From Burkholderiaceae bacterium (GTDB lineage Bacteria; Pseudomonadota; Gammaproteobacteria; Burkholderiales; Burkholderiaceae_F), in assembly GCA_017646335.1 (NCBI GenBank), contig JAGCMT010000018.1, positions 24,373 to 88,372 on the forward strand: a stretch of 64,000 nucleotides of DNA, given 5' to 3'. Below, piece by piece: positions 51,833 to 63,647 of the stretch. Each line of letters begins with the position of its first letter. Positions within the stretch are counted from its first letter, which is position 1. Position numbers and translations under genes: made by a program. The notes beneath the pieces were generated by a model. The model saw only the letters and a program-made list of their open reading frames with translations. It had not been told where the DNA came from and did not search any database.

Positions 51833-53281
51833 ATGAGTGAGTCCTATACCAATATAAAAATCGGGCAATTCTCCGTGCGTGATGCCGAGATCGTCGCTCA
51901 AGCACAGGTACTCGAAGAAAATGCCAATCTCGATTGGGAAAGCAGTGATGCCAATCGAGCGACTCGCCAAGCTGCACTCGCCATCGGAGAATCGGCCAGT
52001 GCCGCTGATTTTCTCGTTGCTCGTGCCCGTATCGTCGAAAAAATGATCATGGCCAAAAATCCCATGCTCAAGCCCCGAGCCATCAAATTTATGGCACCGG
52101 CTTGGTTGTCGTGGGCGCTTTTTGTGATTGCTTTTGTGTTTGGCCTTATCACCGATCAGTTCACCTCGACGGACTCTCGTATCAATTTATTGGCCTTCCC
52201 CTTCTTCGGTGTCTTGCTTTGGAACATCCTCGTTTACCTTTGTTCCTTTGTTTCGACCGTGTTGCGTCGTCGACCGAGCAACATTTTGGGTCTTCGCGGG
52301 GTGTTTGAATTCCTCGAAAACCGTTTCGTTTCCAACGACAAAGTATCGGGAAGCGCCCTTCGTCAATTGGCTCAACCCTTTACGCGTCATGTCGCTTCTC
52401 GCGCATTCCATTTGGCTGCCTTGGGGTTTGTGCTTGGCATCATCGCCAGTGTCTCCCTTCGCGGTGTCGGCACCTCTTATGTCGTCGGTTGGGAAAGTAC
52501 GTGGTTTGCCGAAAGTCCTGAAGTCGTCTACAACATCATTCATTACTCGTACGGTGCGTTGACGAATTTCATCGGTCCGATGCCCAACATTTTGGAATTG
52601 GCCAATATGCGCTTTGACCGCTTGGCTATCCATGGTGCGGATGCCGCCGCCGGCGATTGGTTACTTCGTATGATCGTCATGTTGACGATTTTCGTTGTCA
52701 TTCCGCGCTTAATGATGGTTTTGTACCACACGTTGCAAATCGCTCGACTCAAGCGCAAGTTCCCGTTGGACCTTGAACAACGCTATTTCAGCCACATTTT
52801 GCGTACGTGGCGAGCCGAAGCCATGGTGCTCGACCTTCTGGTTCCGATGACCAATAACAGTCAAGCCACGGTCGAGTCGGCCTACCGTTTGGCCGAAGCT
52901 ATGGGCTTTAACCTCTCGGAAGTTAAAAATCACGTTTGGGATCTTCAAAATGAAGATGCTCCGTTGAGCTTGCAAGTCGTCAGCCAATCGCAACAGGTGT
53001 GGGCATTGATGAATGCAACGACAACACCCGAAGCTGAAGTACAAGGTGCCGCTATTGAAGCCGTACGTCAACGTATCGGCAAGACTACATTGGTACTCTT
53101 GGTCGACATGGCCGGTTACATGGCTCGCTTCGGTGACTTTAGCGATCGCGTGACGTTCCGTAAGGAACTTTGGAAAGAATTTGCTGCGCAAATCGGCGTG
53201 CCGGTGGTGTTTTACCATGCCGGTATCCACCCTGATGACGCCACTTGCACGGCCATGAAAGATGCAACGATGCAATACTAA
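51833..53281 (+). CDS. DUF2868 membrane protein
   Basis: A 482-residue inner-membrane protein that I assign to DUF2868 from its layout and partner gene. Segments at about 86-107 (WLSWALFVIAFVFGLI), 118-140, 193-213 and 287-309 (LLRMIVMLTIFVVIPRLMMVL) anchor it. The sequence VFEFLENRF, and RHVASRAFHLAALGFVLG resemble the family. The C-terminal third (about 340-482) is cytoplasmic. Function is not known; it regularly precedes a DUF3482 GTPase, as here, nine bases downstream. The start at 51833 has no clear ribosome site, and a TTG at 51803 is possible. Confidence 0.75.
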   Translation: MSESYTNIKIGQFSVRDAEIVAQAQVLEENANLDWESSDANRATRQAALAIGESASAADFLVARARIVEKMIMAKNPMLKPRAIKFMAPAWLSWALFVIAFVFGLITDQFTSTDSRINLLAFPFFGVLLWNILVYLCSFVSTVLRRRPSNILGLRGVFEFLENRFVSNDKVSGSALRQLAQPFTRHVASRAFHLAALGFVLGIIASVSLRGVGTSYVVGWESTWFAESPEVVYNIIHYSYGALTNFIGPMPNILELANMRFDRLAIHGADAAAGDWLLRMIVMLTIFVVIPRLMMVLYHTLQIARLKRKFPLDLEQRYFSHILRTWRAEAMVLDLLVPMTNNSQATVESAYRLAEAMGFNLSEVKNHVWDLQNEDAPLSLQVVSQSQQVWALMNATTTPEAEVQGAAIEAVRQRIGKTTLVLLVDMAGYMARFGDFSDRVTFRKELWKEFAAQIGVPVVFYHAGIHPDDATCTAMKDATMQY

Positions 53282-53290
53282 GGATAGGAC

Positions 53291-54739
53291 ATGACCAATT
53301 TAGAGCTTATGCGCATCAACTTGAGCTTGGTTTCTCATACCAACATCGGGAAGACCACGTTGGCTCGTACCTTGTTGGGACGAGATATCGGTGAAGTGGC
53401 TGACCGCCCGCATGTGACGGAAACGGCTGACGATCATGTCTTGATTCGTGGCACCGACGGTTGCTCCGAATTGGTATTGTGGGACACCCCGGGATTCGGT
53501 GACAGTATCCGCTTGGCACAACGCCTGGAAGGTCGCTCCAACCCGTTAGGTTGGTTCTTATCCGAATTGTGGGATCGCATGTCGAACAAGGCCTTGTGGT
53601 TGAACCAACGTGCCATCAAGCACGTCAAGGACACGAGCTCCGTCGTCTTGTATTTGGTCAATGCCAGCGAATCCCCGCAAGCAAGCAACTACATCGGTGC
53701 CGAAATGCAGATCCTTTCTTGGATCAATAAGCCCGTCATCGTGTTGCTCAACCAAATGGGTAAGCCCCGCGAACAGGCCGTCGAAGAAGCCGAGTTGCAA
53801 CAATGGCGAGACTTTATGGCTCAGTTCCCCTTGGTCAAAGACGTGTTGCCGATGGATGCCTTTGCTCGTTGCTGGGTGCAAGAATTCGCACTTTTTGACT
53901 CGATCGGCAAAGTTCTCACGGAACAACAAAAGGTCACTTTTGAAGGCTTGCGTAACGCTTGGAGCCGTCAACGCCGAGCCGTTTACTCCACGTCCATTGA
54001 AGCCATTTCTCACTATTTGACGCAGTTGTCTTTGGATCACGAATTGCTGTCCGATTACTCGTTAACGGATCAGGTTAAAGACTGGGGTCGTCGCTTCGGC
54101 ATGGTGAAAACCGAATCCGGTCCCGTGATCGATGCCAAGAATGCCTTGGCTGCTCGTGCTGCGGATCTTTTGTGTGTATTGACGCAACGCTTGATCGATG
54201 CGCACGGTATCGAAGGTTCCGGTGTCAAACGTGAATTGCTTCGCCGTTTGAAGACGGACTGGACGGTTCACAAAGCCGCCGATCCCAAGGGGGCCGCCAT
54301 TGTCGGCGTCGGCGCCGGTGCGGCAACCGGTTTGGCTGCTGACATTGCCACGGGCGGTTTAAGCATGGGTTTGGGTACGCTCTTAGGTACGGTGATCGGC
54401 GCCATCGGCGGTGCCGGTGCGGCTGTCGCTTATAACCAAGTCAAGGGGGTATCCGGCACGAAGGTCTCCTGGAGCAAGATGGCACTTCAAAACTTCCTTT
54501 TGGAAGCGATTTTGCTTTACTTGGCCGTTGCACACTTCGGCCGCGGTCGTGGTTACTGGGAAGAAAGTGAAGCACCTCCCTTCTGGAAGGATGTCGTGAT
54601 CGATGAGATGAAGAAACAACCTCATGAATACGATACGACGCAAATGGAGTCGCCCGACGAAATCGAAGGGGTCAGTACGCGTACCACCGACACCATCATT
54701 CGAGGTGTGCTGTACGCGCTCTATAAGAAGTCCATCTAA
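53291..54739 (+). CDS. DUF3482-type GTPase
   Basis: A 482-residue protein with an N-terminal GTPase domain. The P-loop reads VSHTNIGKTTL (about 14-24), with Ser where the first Gly of GxxxxGKT is expected; the switch II motif is LWDTPGFGDS (about 61-70); the base-recognition motif is LLNQMGKP, the NQxG form used in this family. About residues 335-385 form a glycine- and alanine-rich hydrophobic stretch (VGVGAGAATGLAADIATGGL onward) that could insert in or attach to the membrane. Likely acts with the DUF2868 protein upstream. No cellular role is established for the pair. Confidence 0.8.
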   Translation: MTNLELMRINLSLVSHTNIGKTTLARTLLGRDIGEVADRPHVTETADDHVLIRGTDGCSELVLWDTPGFGDSIRLAQRLEGRSNPLGWFLSELWDRMSNKALWLNQRAIKHVKDTSSVVLYLVNASESPQASNYIGAEMQILSWINKPVIVLLNQMGKPREQAVEEAELQQWRDFMAQFPLVKDVLPMDAFARCWVQEFALFDSIGKVLTEQQKVTFEGLRNAWSRQRRAVYSTSIEAISHYLTQLSLDHELLSDYSLTDQVKDWGRRFGMVKTESGPVIDAKNALAARAADLLCVLTQRLIDAHGIEGSGVKRELLRRLKTDWTVHKAADPKGAAIVGVGAGAATGLAADIATGGLSMGLGTLLGTVIGAIGGAGAAVAYNQVKGVSGTKVSWSKMALQNFLLEAILLYLAVAHFGRGRGYWEESEAPPFWKDVVIDEMKKQPHEYDTTQMESPDEIEGVSTRTTDTIIRGVLYALYKKSI

Positions 54740-54745
54740 CGGTCG

Positions 54746-54779
54746 AAAAAGCCGCGCCAATCAGCGCGGCTTCTTTTCT
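54746..54779. terminator. bidirectional terminator between the GTPase and aminotransferase genes
   Basis: AAGCCGCGC (54749-54757) and GCGCGGCTT (54764-54772) with a six-base loop; plus-strand tail CTTTTCTTT, minus-strand tail TTTTTCG. It serves the two convergent genes. Confidence 0.88.
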
Positions 54780-54793
54780 TTAGCGATCGTAAA

Positions 54794-55996
54794 TTACAAA
54801 ACGGCGGCGACCGATTGTGCAACGTACTTAACGTTCGAATCGTTCAAGCCACAGATACAGAATCGACCGTTACGAACCGCATAAATGGCATATTCTTTGG
54901 CCAAACGATCGATTTGTTCGGGCGACAATCCCGTAAACGAGAACATACCGGCTTGATGCGTTACAAACGCAAAATCTCGCTTGGCTCCCACTCGAGCCAT
55001 CTCATCAGCCAATGCATGACGCATACGTTGGATACGCGTACGCATACCGGTCAATTCGACCTCCCAACGAGCATAGCGTTCAGGATCGCTCAACACATAC
55101 TCAACAATACGACCACCGAAAGCCGGCGGTGTCGAATAATTACAGCGAATCACGCCTTCCAATTGCGTCAACACGTTTTGTGCTTCGATGGCATTTTGCG
55201 TCACCACGGTCAAAGCGCCGATTCGTTCGCTATAAAGGTTGAACGACTTGGAGTAAGACGTTGCCACCATAAAGCTCATCCCGCTTTCTGCAAAAAGGCG
55301 AATGGCGAAAGCATCTTCTTCTAAGCCCTTACCAAAGCCTTGATAAGCCATATCCAAGAAAGGAATCAAACCGTTGGTTTGGCACAATTGGAGCACTTCG
55401 CGCCATTGAGCTTCATTGAGGTCATAACCCGTCGGATTGTGGCAGCAAGAGTGAAGCACAACCAATGTCTTGGCAGGCAATGCCTTCAAACCGGTCATCA
55501 TCGCATCAAAATCAACGCAATGATTGGCGGCATCGTAGTAGGGATAATGCAATTCTTTTAAATTGGCCAATTGCAACAAAGCATTGTGATTACCCCACGT
55601 CGGCACACTCGTTGCACCGGCTTCGACGCCCATCACATAGTGCATAAAGTCCATACCGACCTTGAGCGCACCCGTACCGCCCGGGGTCTGAACCGTGGCT
55701 GCTCGACCGGAGAGAACGACTTCGCTATCGGCCCCAAAGACCATCTTTTGCACGGCAGCACGATAACCTTCCAAGCCTCGAATCGCCGTATACGAATGCG
55801 GAATCGACGATTGGGCTAAGGCAAACTTGGCATCCTTAACAACGTCCAAAATCGGCGTTTTCCCGCTTTCATCCAAATACACGCCGACACTCAGATTGAC
55901 TTTTTCGGCACGCGTATCGGCTCGAAATGCTTCGGAAATACTCAAAATCGGATCGCCGGGGGCGGCAGCCAAGTTCTTGAATAACATATCACTCAT
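54794..55996 (-). CDS. aromatic/aspartate aminotransferase (class I)
   Basis: A 400-residue PLP enzyme of the AspC/TyrB family. It has VNLSVGVYLDESGKTPIL (about 33-50), VQTPGGTGALKVG (about 102-114), HSCCHNPTGYDL (about 182-193), DMAYQGFGKGLEEDA (about 214-228) and the PLP-lysine motif SYSKSFNLYSERIGAL (about 246-261). It exchanges amino groups between aspartate or aromatic amino acids and 2-oxoglutarate. Sequence alone does not separate aspartate from tyrosine specificity. GGGAG precedes the ATG. It is convergent with the GTPase gene. Confidence 0.92.
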   Translation of the reverse strand: MSDMLFKNLAAAPGDPILSISEAFRADTRAEKVNLSVGVYLDESGKTPILDVVKDAKFALAQSSIPHSYTAIRGLEGYRAAVQKMVFGADSEVVLSGRAATVQTPGGTGALKVGMDFMHYVMGVEAGATSVPTWGNHNALLQLANLKELHYPYYDAANHCVDFDAMMTGLKALPAKTLVVLHSCCHNPTGYDLNEAQWREVLQLCQTNGLIPFLDMAYQGFGKGLEEDAFAIRLFAESGMSFMVATSYSKSFNLYSERIGALTVVTQNAIEAQNVLTQLEGVIRCNYSTPPAFGGRIVEYVLSDPERYARWEVELTGMRTRIQRMRHALADEMARVGAKRDFAFVTHQAGMFSFTGLSPEQIDRLAKEYAIYAVRNGRFCICGLNDSNVKYVAQSVAAVL

Positions 55997-56061
55997 CGTT
56001 TTCTCCCTTCATCAACTCATGAGCGGTCGATTATTCAATCATAGGCCAATTTTGACCGTGT

Positions 56062-56132
56062 AGATAAAAGAAAAGGGGAGATTTTCATCTCCCCTAAGGT
56101 CTTTACTCTACGCCCTCATCACTGAGGAGGCG
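56062..56132 (-). terminator. terminator of the queA-secF operon
   Basis: On the minus strand AGGGGAGAT-GAAA-ATCTCCCCT (56095-56074) is a perfect 9-bp stem followed by TTTCTTTTATC. A second hairpin, CGCCTCCTCA-GTGA-TGAGGGCG (56132-56111), stands between it and the secF stop. Confidence 0.87.
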
Positions 56133-56135
56133 AAG

Positions 56136-57071
56136 TTAAGGCACTAACTCTTGGACTTCATCCTTCTTCACTTGACGAATCAAGTCTTCACGTTTGACAC
56201 CCAAGTACATCGCGATGGCCGCCGAAACGAAGACGGACGAATAAATGCCGAAGCAAATACCGATCGTCAAGGCCAATGCAAAGTAATGCAAAGCAGGACC
56301 ACCGAAGAAGTACATTGCCAACGTCATAGCCAAAGTAGAACCGTGAGTAATCATCGTACGAGAGATCGTAGCCGTAATGGCAGAGTTGATCACCTCAACC
56401 GTGCTGGCACGACGCATCTTCTTGAAGTGCTCGCGAACACGGTCAAAAATAATCACCGATTCGTTAACCGAGTAACCCAACACGGCCAACACGGCAGCCA
56501 AGACCGGCAAAGAGAATTCCCACTGGAAGATAGCAAAAACGCCCACCACCAACACAACGTCGTGCATATTAGCGATGATGGCTGCCAAAGCGAACTTCCA
56601 TTCGAATCGGAATGCCAAATAGACCATGATGCCGATACAGACAAGCAAGAGTGCCGTTGCACCGTCGCTAGCCAATTCTTCACCGACTTGCGGACCAACG
56701 AATTCCACACGCGTCAATTGCACGTTGGCTTCGGTCTTTTGCAACACTTCCATCACTTGCTTGGCTTGATCTCCGGAATTTTGACCTTCCATGACCGGCA
56801 AGCGGATCATCACATCACGAGCCGTACCGAAGTTTTGAACGGCGGCTTCCAAACCGAGATCTTTCTTGATCGTATCGCGGATTTGTTCAACCGGAGCGGC
56901 TTGCGGATAGCTGACTTCCATCACCGTACCACCGGTGAATTCAATCGAGAAAGACAAACCCTTCAAGATCAAGAAAGCCACTGCCACCACGAACGAAACC
57001 AACGAAAGCGTATTAAAGATCTTGGAAAAACGCATGAAAGGAATCGTGCGTTGAATCTTAAATAACTCCAT
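56136..57071 (-). CDS. secF: protein translocase subunit SecF
   Basis: A 311-residue inner-membrane protein with six segments and a periplasmic domain. The family motifs FSIEFTGGTVMEV (about 46-58) and VLGYSVNESVIIFDRVRE (about 198-215) are clear. With SecD it uses the proton gradient to help pull secreted proteins through SecYEG. The ATG at 57071 is best spaced from AAGGAGAG; a GTG one codon earlier is possible. It follows secD by 12 bases and is the last gene of queA-tgt-yajC-secD-secF. Confidence 0.95.
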   Translation of the reverse strand: MELFKIQRTIPFMRFSKIFNTLSLVSFVVAVAFLILKGLSFSIEFTGGTVMEVSYPQAAPVEQIRDTIKKDLGLEAAVQNFGTARDVMIRLPVMEGQNSGDQAKQVMEVLQKTEANVQLTRVEFVGPQVGEELASDGATALLLVCIGIMVYLAFRFEWKFALAAIIANMHDVVLVVGVFAIFQWEFSLPVLAAVLAVLGYSVNESVIIFDRVREHFKKMRRASTVEVINSAITATISRTMITHGSTLAMTLAMYFFGGPALHYFALALTIGICFGIYSSVFVSAAIAMYLGVKREDLIRQVKKDEVQELVP

Positions 57072-57083
57072 CACACTCTCCTT

Positions 57084-58952
57084 TTATTTCCAATCGACTT
57101 GACCCACATGGATCTTCGTCAACTTCTTCTTACGACCGTAAATCAAATTGACCAAGGCACGAGACACGCAAACGGCCGTAAAGATGGACGTCATAATGCC
57201 CAAACAGTGCACCACGGCAAAGCCGCGAACCGGACCGGAACCAAAGATCAACAAGGCCACACCGGCGATCAAACTCGTGATATTCGAGTCCAAAATCGTT
57301 GCAAAGGCCTTATCGAAACCTTCACTGATGGCCTGCTGCGGCGTACGACCCGCACGCAATTCTTCACGAATACGTTCGTTGATAAGCACGTTGGCGTCAA
57401 CGGCCATACCCAAAGTCAATGCAATAGCGGCAATACCCGGCAAGGTCAACGTCGCTTGCAACATGGACAACAATGCGATCAAAAGCATCACATTGGAGAC
57501 CAACGCAAACACGGAGATGGCACCGAAGACGTGGTAGTAAACAATCATGAAGATGGCCACGACACCGAAACCATAAAGCGTCGACTTAAAGCCGGCTTCA
57601 ATGTTGGCGGCACCCAAGCTCGGACCGACCAAGCGTTCTTCGATGATTTCCATCGGAGCGGCAAGCGAACCGGCACGCAAAAGCAATGCCGTATCCGTGG
57701 CTTCCACAGCCGTCATACGACCGGAGATCTGGACGCGACCGCCGCCAATTTCTTGACGGATAACCGGAGCCGTCACCACTTCACCCTTGCCCTTTTCGAA
57801 CAAGATGATGGCCATACGCTTACCGACATTTTCACGCGTGACGTCTTGGAAAATGCGAGCACCGCGGCTATCGAGCACCAAGTTCACGGTCGGCTCTTGC
57901 GTTTGTTGATCAAAGCCCGGTTGAGCGTCGTTCAAATTGTCACCCGTCAAAACCACTTGGCGCTTGACGAGGATCGGCATGCCGGAACGATCAAGGTAAC
58001 GTTCGTCACCGAACGGCACCGTACCGGCTGCCATTTGAGCATAAGCTTCGGGAGAGTCATCGACCAAACGAATTTCAAGCGTTGCCGTACGACCCAAGAT
58101 ATCCTTGGCCTTTGCCGTGTCTTGGACACCCGGCAATTGAACGACGATTCGGCTGGCGCCTTGTTGTGCGATCACCGGTTCTGCCACGCCCAATTCGTTA
58201 ATACGGTTGTGTAACGTCGAAATGTTTTGCTTCAAAGCGTAGTCACGAACATCCTTCATGGCGCTTTCATTGAGAGCGGCCACAAGCTTGTAGGTGGTAC
58301 CGACGTCTTCTTGGCTCAACACCAATTCACCATGGGTATTGCGCAACAAATCGTGAGCCTTGGCACGTTCTTCTTCAGAACGGAATGCAATGTCCAAAGC
58401 CGTACCATTACGCGTGATACCTGCGTGACGGATACGTTCTTCACGGAATTGAGTACGCATGTCACCCGCTAAAGCTTCCACACGCTTTTGAACGGCAGCA
58501 CGCATATCCACTTCCAACAAGAAGTGAACACCACCGCGCAAGTCAAGACCCAAGTACATCGGCAAAGCACGAAGACTCAAGAGCCACTGCGGCGTATTGG
58601 GAACCAAATTCAAAGCCACGACATAAGCCGGGTTGGTCGGATCAGGATTCAAAACCTTTTCGATCACTTCCTTGGCTTGCAATTGCATCTCGGCTTGCGT
58701 CGGTTCGAAACGAACTCGAATCGTCGACTGCTGAGCGCCTTGCTCAAAGAAAATGCCATTGGGTTTGATCTGAGCGGACTCAAGCGCAGCATTGACCTGC
58801 GCATAAACTTTTTCATCGACCTTGACAGTCGCTTTTTGGCTGGAGATCTGCACGGCGGGCGACTCACCGAAGAAGTTCGGCGTCGTGTAGATCATGCCGA
58901 TGATCAAAGCGACGGCAATGACGATGTATTTCCACAACGGATAACGGTTCAC
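57084..58952 (-). CDS. secD: protein translocase subunit SecD
   Basis: A 622-residue inner-membrane protein, normal for SecD of proteobacteria. It has an N-terminal segment, the motif LGLDLRGGVHFLLEVD (about 135-150), a large periplasmic domain with RIVVQLPGVQDTAKAKDILG (about 269-288) and a C-terminal helix bundle with the GMAVDANVLINERIREELRAG motif (about 517-537). It starts on GTG after GGGGGA. It forms the SecDF complex with the next gene and YajC. Confidence 0.96.
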   Translation of the reverse strand: MNRYPLWKYIVIAVALIIGMIYTTPNFFGESPAVQISSQKATVKVDEKVYAQVNAALESAQIKPNGIFFEQGAQQSTIRVRFEPTQAEMQLQAKEVIEKVLNPDPTNPAYVVALNLVPNTPQWLLSLRALPMYLGLDLRGGVHFLLEVDMRAAVQKRVEALAGDMRTQFREERIRHAGITRNGTALDIAFRSEEERAKAHDLLRNTHGELVLSQEDVGTTYKLVAALNESAMKDVRDYALKQNISTLHNRINELGVAEPVIAQQGASRIVVQLPGVQDTAKAKDILGRTATLEIRLVDDSPEAYAQMAAGTVPFGDERYLDRSGMPILVKRQVVLTGDNLNDAQPGFDQQTQEPTVNLVLDSRGARIFQDVTRENVGKRMAIILFEKGKGEVVTAPVIRQEIGGGRVQISGRMTAVEATDTALLLRAGSLAAPMEIIEERLVGPSLGAANIEAGFKSTLYGFGVVAIFMIVYYHVFGAISVFALVSNVMLLIALLSMLQATLTLPGIAAIALTLGMAVDANVLINERIREELRAGRTPQQAISEGFDKAFATILDSNITSLIAGVALLIFGSGPVRGFAVVHCLGIMTSIFTAVCVSRALVNLIYGRKKKLTKIHVGQVDWK

Positions 58953-59075
58953 GTTATTCCCCCAACGATAAAAACCCCTAAAAACAGGCGGGATTTCTGC
59001 CTTTTTACGAACGCAAAAAGAAGAGACTAAGCCCTTCTTTCTGCAATCGATGTCATTTTGAGTAAAAACTCAAAA

Positions 59076-59420
59076 TTAGAACGTTTGGATCGTACCCTTC
59101 GGCAAGACCATTTGAACGGCCATGCGTTGGATCGTCAAGCAAACCGGTTCTTCCTTAACGGAAGCGATTTGAACAACGATGTATTGTTCGCCGACATCGG
59201 CCACGCGACCAGCAATACCACCGGCCGTCAAAACTTCATCGCCCTTGGTCAAAGCTTCGACCATCTTGGCATGTTCCTTTTGACGCTTTTGTTGCGGACG
59301 GATCAAGAAGAACCAGAACACAACAAAGATCAAGATCATCGGCAAGAAGCTACCGATAAAGCCCATCGCGCCACCTTCAGCACCGGCCGTTTGGGCCATC
59401 GCGTCAGAGATAAAAAACAT
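59076..59420 (-). CDS. yajC: preprotein translocase subunit YajC
   Basis: A 114-residue single-span membrane protein. The helix FLPMILIFVVFWFFLIRPQQKRQKEH (about 23-48) with the RPQQKR border is the YajC signature, and LTKGDEVLTAGGIAGRVADV follows. It associates with SecDF. The ATG at 59420 follows GGAGAA by five bases; a TTG four codons earlier overlaps that site and is rejected. It lies between tgt and secD as in most proteobacteria. Confidence 0.95.
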   Translation of the reverse strand: MFFISDAMAQTAGAEGGAMGFIGSFLPMILIFVVFWFFLIRPQQKRQKEHAKMVEALTKGDEVLTAGGIAGRVADVGEQYIVVQIASVKEEPVCLTIQRMAVQMVLPKGTIQTF

Positions 59421-59547
59421 GTGTTTCTCCAATCAAATAAAAATCGAACTAATGAAACAGTTCTATAGTAAAAAATCTTTCATATTATACGAGCCTTTTC
59501 TCCTGAAAAGTGCCCGTAAATCAAGGTCTTTTTGCAACAAAACTTGA

Positions 59548-61733
<2,186 letters not shown>

Positions 61734-61797
61734 GGCTTTACCGGCCAAAAAAGAAAGAAGCGCTATCTTAGCGGATTTATTCGTTTTTTTGAAGCCA

Positions 61798-61835
61798 AAG
61801 AGCGCATCGGGAACACAACAACCCGACACGCTCTT
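61798..61835 (-). terminator. weak terminator-like hairpin after the third M20 gene
   Basis: AAGAGCG...CGGG and CCCG...CGCTCTT (61798-61835) form two stacked stems with a three-base internal loop. On the minus strand only TTTGG follows, so intrinsic termination would be weak. Confidence 0.4.
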
Positions 61836-61849
61836 GCTATCGTTACTTT

Positions 61850-62950
61850 TTAGCCAAGAAGCTTCTTAGCCAAAGCCACCCACATGGTTGTGCCATTGAC
61901 CAAATACTTCTCGTCAAGTGTCATATTACGGTCGTGAAGGCCCGGTGTCGCACCGACGCCAATGCCGAAATAAGCGGTCTGCGTACTGGGCTTTTTCGTC
62001 TTGAAGAAATGGAAATCTTCACCCCCGCCGCTGCAAGCATCGACCACATTTTCCGCACCGAACTCTTCAGCAATGGTCGTTTTGACCAAAGCAACCATCG
62101 CCGGGTCGTATTCGGATGCCGGGCACTCTTCAATGAGTTCCACTTTAGCCGTGGTTCCATAAGCCTCGGCCGTGTGCTTAGCAATCGACTCGAGCTTTGC
62201 CACCATTTCGGCCAATCCCGAATTCGTTTCAGCACGCAAATCCAACATCACCTTCGTCCAAGCGGCCAACGTGTTGGTTGCTCCGGGTTCGCTTTGGATT
62301 CGGGTGGCTTTAATTGACCAACTTTCGTTCGGATCGATTCGCATCCCATTCAATGCAACGATCATATTGGCGGCAACATCCACGGGATTGATGCCTTGAT
62401 GCGGACGTGAAGCATGAACCGGTCGCCCTTCAATGGTCACGATGTGCGTCGTACAGGCAACGTGATTGATTTGTGCACAAATTTTCCCGGGAGCCAAATC
62501 TTGTGCGGCACGAATATGACCGGCAATGGCGATGTCCACATCCTCGCCAACGCCCGCCTCGATCATGGCCAATGCTCCGGTGAGATTTTCTTCTCCGGGC
62601 TGGAAAACTACCTTGAGCGTGCCTCGTTTCACAATGTCTTTAAGTTGCGGAACCGCAGCAAGCAACATGGCACAATGCGTGTCGTGTCCACAGGCGTGGA
62701 TTGCGACAACACCACCATCGGGCGTCGAGTAAGGCAAGGCATCCATATCCGCACGGAAAAGCACAACCGGCCCCGGCTCCTGACCGCGAATCGTCGCAAC
62801 GACACCGGTGCCTCCTACGCCGCTCCGGGTCTCTACGCCCATACTTTCGAGCGTTTCAGCAATAAATCGAGCCGTATTCACCTCTTTACCGCTAAACTCA
62901 GCCAAAGGGTGCAATTGTCGGAAAAACGAAATCGGACATACTGTCATCAT
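61850..62950 (-). CDS. M20 family amidohydrolase, hippurate-hydrolase-like
   Basis: A 366-residue metallohydrolase of the shorter M20D type. Metal motifs are [11 protein letters not shown] (about 63-73), [13 protein letters not shown] (about 80-92), [11 protein letters not shown] (about 113-123; relatives have PAEE), AGHIRAA and the late [13 protein letters not shown]. Enzymes of this type remove acyl groups from amino acids (hippurate, N-acetyl or indole-acetyl conjugates). Two adjacent ATGs are possible (62950, 62947); GGGAG suits the second better. It is upstream of queA on the same strand but followed by only a weak hairpin. It diverges from mscL. Confidence 0.85.
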   Translation of the reverse strand: MMTVCPISFFRQLHPLAEFSGKEVNTARFIAETLESMGVETRSGVGGTGVVATIRGQEPGPVVLFRADMDALPYSTPDGGVVAIHACGHDTHCAMLLAAVPQLKDIVKRGTLKVVFQPGEENLTGALAMIEAGVGEDVDIAIAGHIRAAQDLAPGKICAQINHVACTTHIVTIEGRPVHASRPHQGINPVDVAANMIVALNGMRIDPNESWSIKATRIQSEPGATNTLAAWTKVMLDLRAETNSGLAEMVAKLESIAKHTAEAYGTTAKVELIEECPASEYDPAMVALVKTTIAEEFGAENVVDACSGGGEDFHFFKTKKPSTQTAYFGIGVGATPGLHDRNMTLDEKYLVNGTTMWVALAKKLLG

Positions 62951-63081
62951 AAGCTCCCGGGTTTTCTTCAACTCTGTAAGAAACAATACACCGAATTGCT
63001 TCCTTTTTGACGAAAAATCACTTCTTTGACACAACGAGCGCCTACAATTGACTCATTGAAATCTGTTTGTAGGAGTTTTTT

Positions 63082-63570
63082 ATGGCTAAGCAGTTCATTA
63101 AAGACTTTCAAGCCTTTATCAGCCGCGGTAACGTCATTGATATGGCCGTCGGTGTGATCGTCGGTGCCGCCTTTAGTGCCATCGTCAATTCGATGGTTAA
63201 AGACATTGTCAATCCTATTTTGGGCTTCTTGGTCGGTTCCCAGGATTTCTCGCACTTGTTCTGGGTCTTATCGATGCCGGAGAACTACACCGGCCCGATG
63301 ACCTACGTTGACTTAACGAAAGCCGGTGCCACCGTCTTAGGCTACGGCTCCTTCTTAACGGCAACCTTCCATTTCCTTTTGTTAGCCTTTGTGGTGTTCT
63401 GCATGGTGCGTGTGATCACCAAGGTTCGCAAGCATGCTGAAGATCTTTTGAAGAAAGAAAAAGAAGAAGCCGTCGCCAAAGAAGCGGCCAAACCTGCCGC
63501 TCCGCCGCCCACCCCGGAAGACATCCAATTGTTGCGTGAAATCCGCGATTTGTTAAAGAACAAGTCTTAA
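63082..63570 (+). CDS. mscL: large-conductance mechanosensitive channel
   Basis: A 162-residue channel subunit, longer than E. coli MscL (136). It begins [31 protein letters not shown], which includes the conserved N-terminal helix and the TM1 gate. A second helix ([17 protein letters not shown], about 95-111) follows, and a C-terminal cytoplasmic bundle with a longer linker [14 protein letters not shown] and [12 protein letters not shown]. It opens under membrane tension to release solutes in hypo-osmotic shock. AGGAG precedes the ATG, and a strong terminator follows. Confidence 0.96.
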   Translation: MAKQFIKDFQAFISRGNVIDMAVGVIVGAAFSAIVNSMVKDIVNPILGFLVGSQDFSHLFWVLSMPENYTGPMTYVDLTKAGATVLGYGSFLTATFHFLLLAFVVFCMVRVITKVRKHAEDLLKKEKEEAVAKEAAKPAAPPPTPEDIQLLREIRDLLKNKS

Positions 63571-63581
63571 CAAAGTTTTAC

Positions 63582-63612
63582 AACCCCGAGAGCACTCGGG
63601 GTTTATTTTTTC
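63582..63612 (+). terminator. rho-independent terminator of mscL
   Basis: AACCCCGAG (63582-63590) and CTCGGGGTT (63595-63603) with an AGCA loop, followed by TATTTTTTC. Its tail borders the -35 element of the next promoter. Confidence 0.9.
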
Positions 63613-63641
63613 TTGCAATTGAGAATAATTCTCATTAATAT
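63613..63641 (+). promoter_or_regulatory. Fur-controlled promoter
   Basis: TTGCAA (63613-63618) and TAATAT (63636-63641) are spaced by exactly 17 bases. Between them, TGAGAATAATTCTCA (63620-63634) is a perfect 7-1-7 Fur box half-repeat pair. Iron-loaded Fur bound there would block RNA polymerase directly. Transcription would start near 63648. Confidence 0.75.
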
Positions 63642-63647
63642 CGTTTT

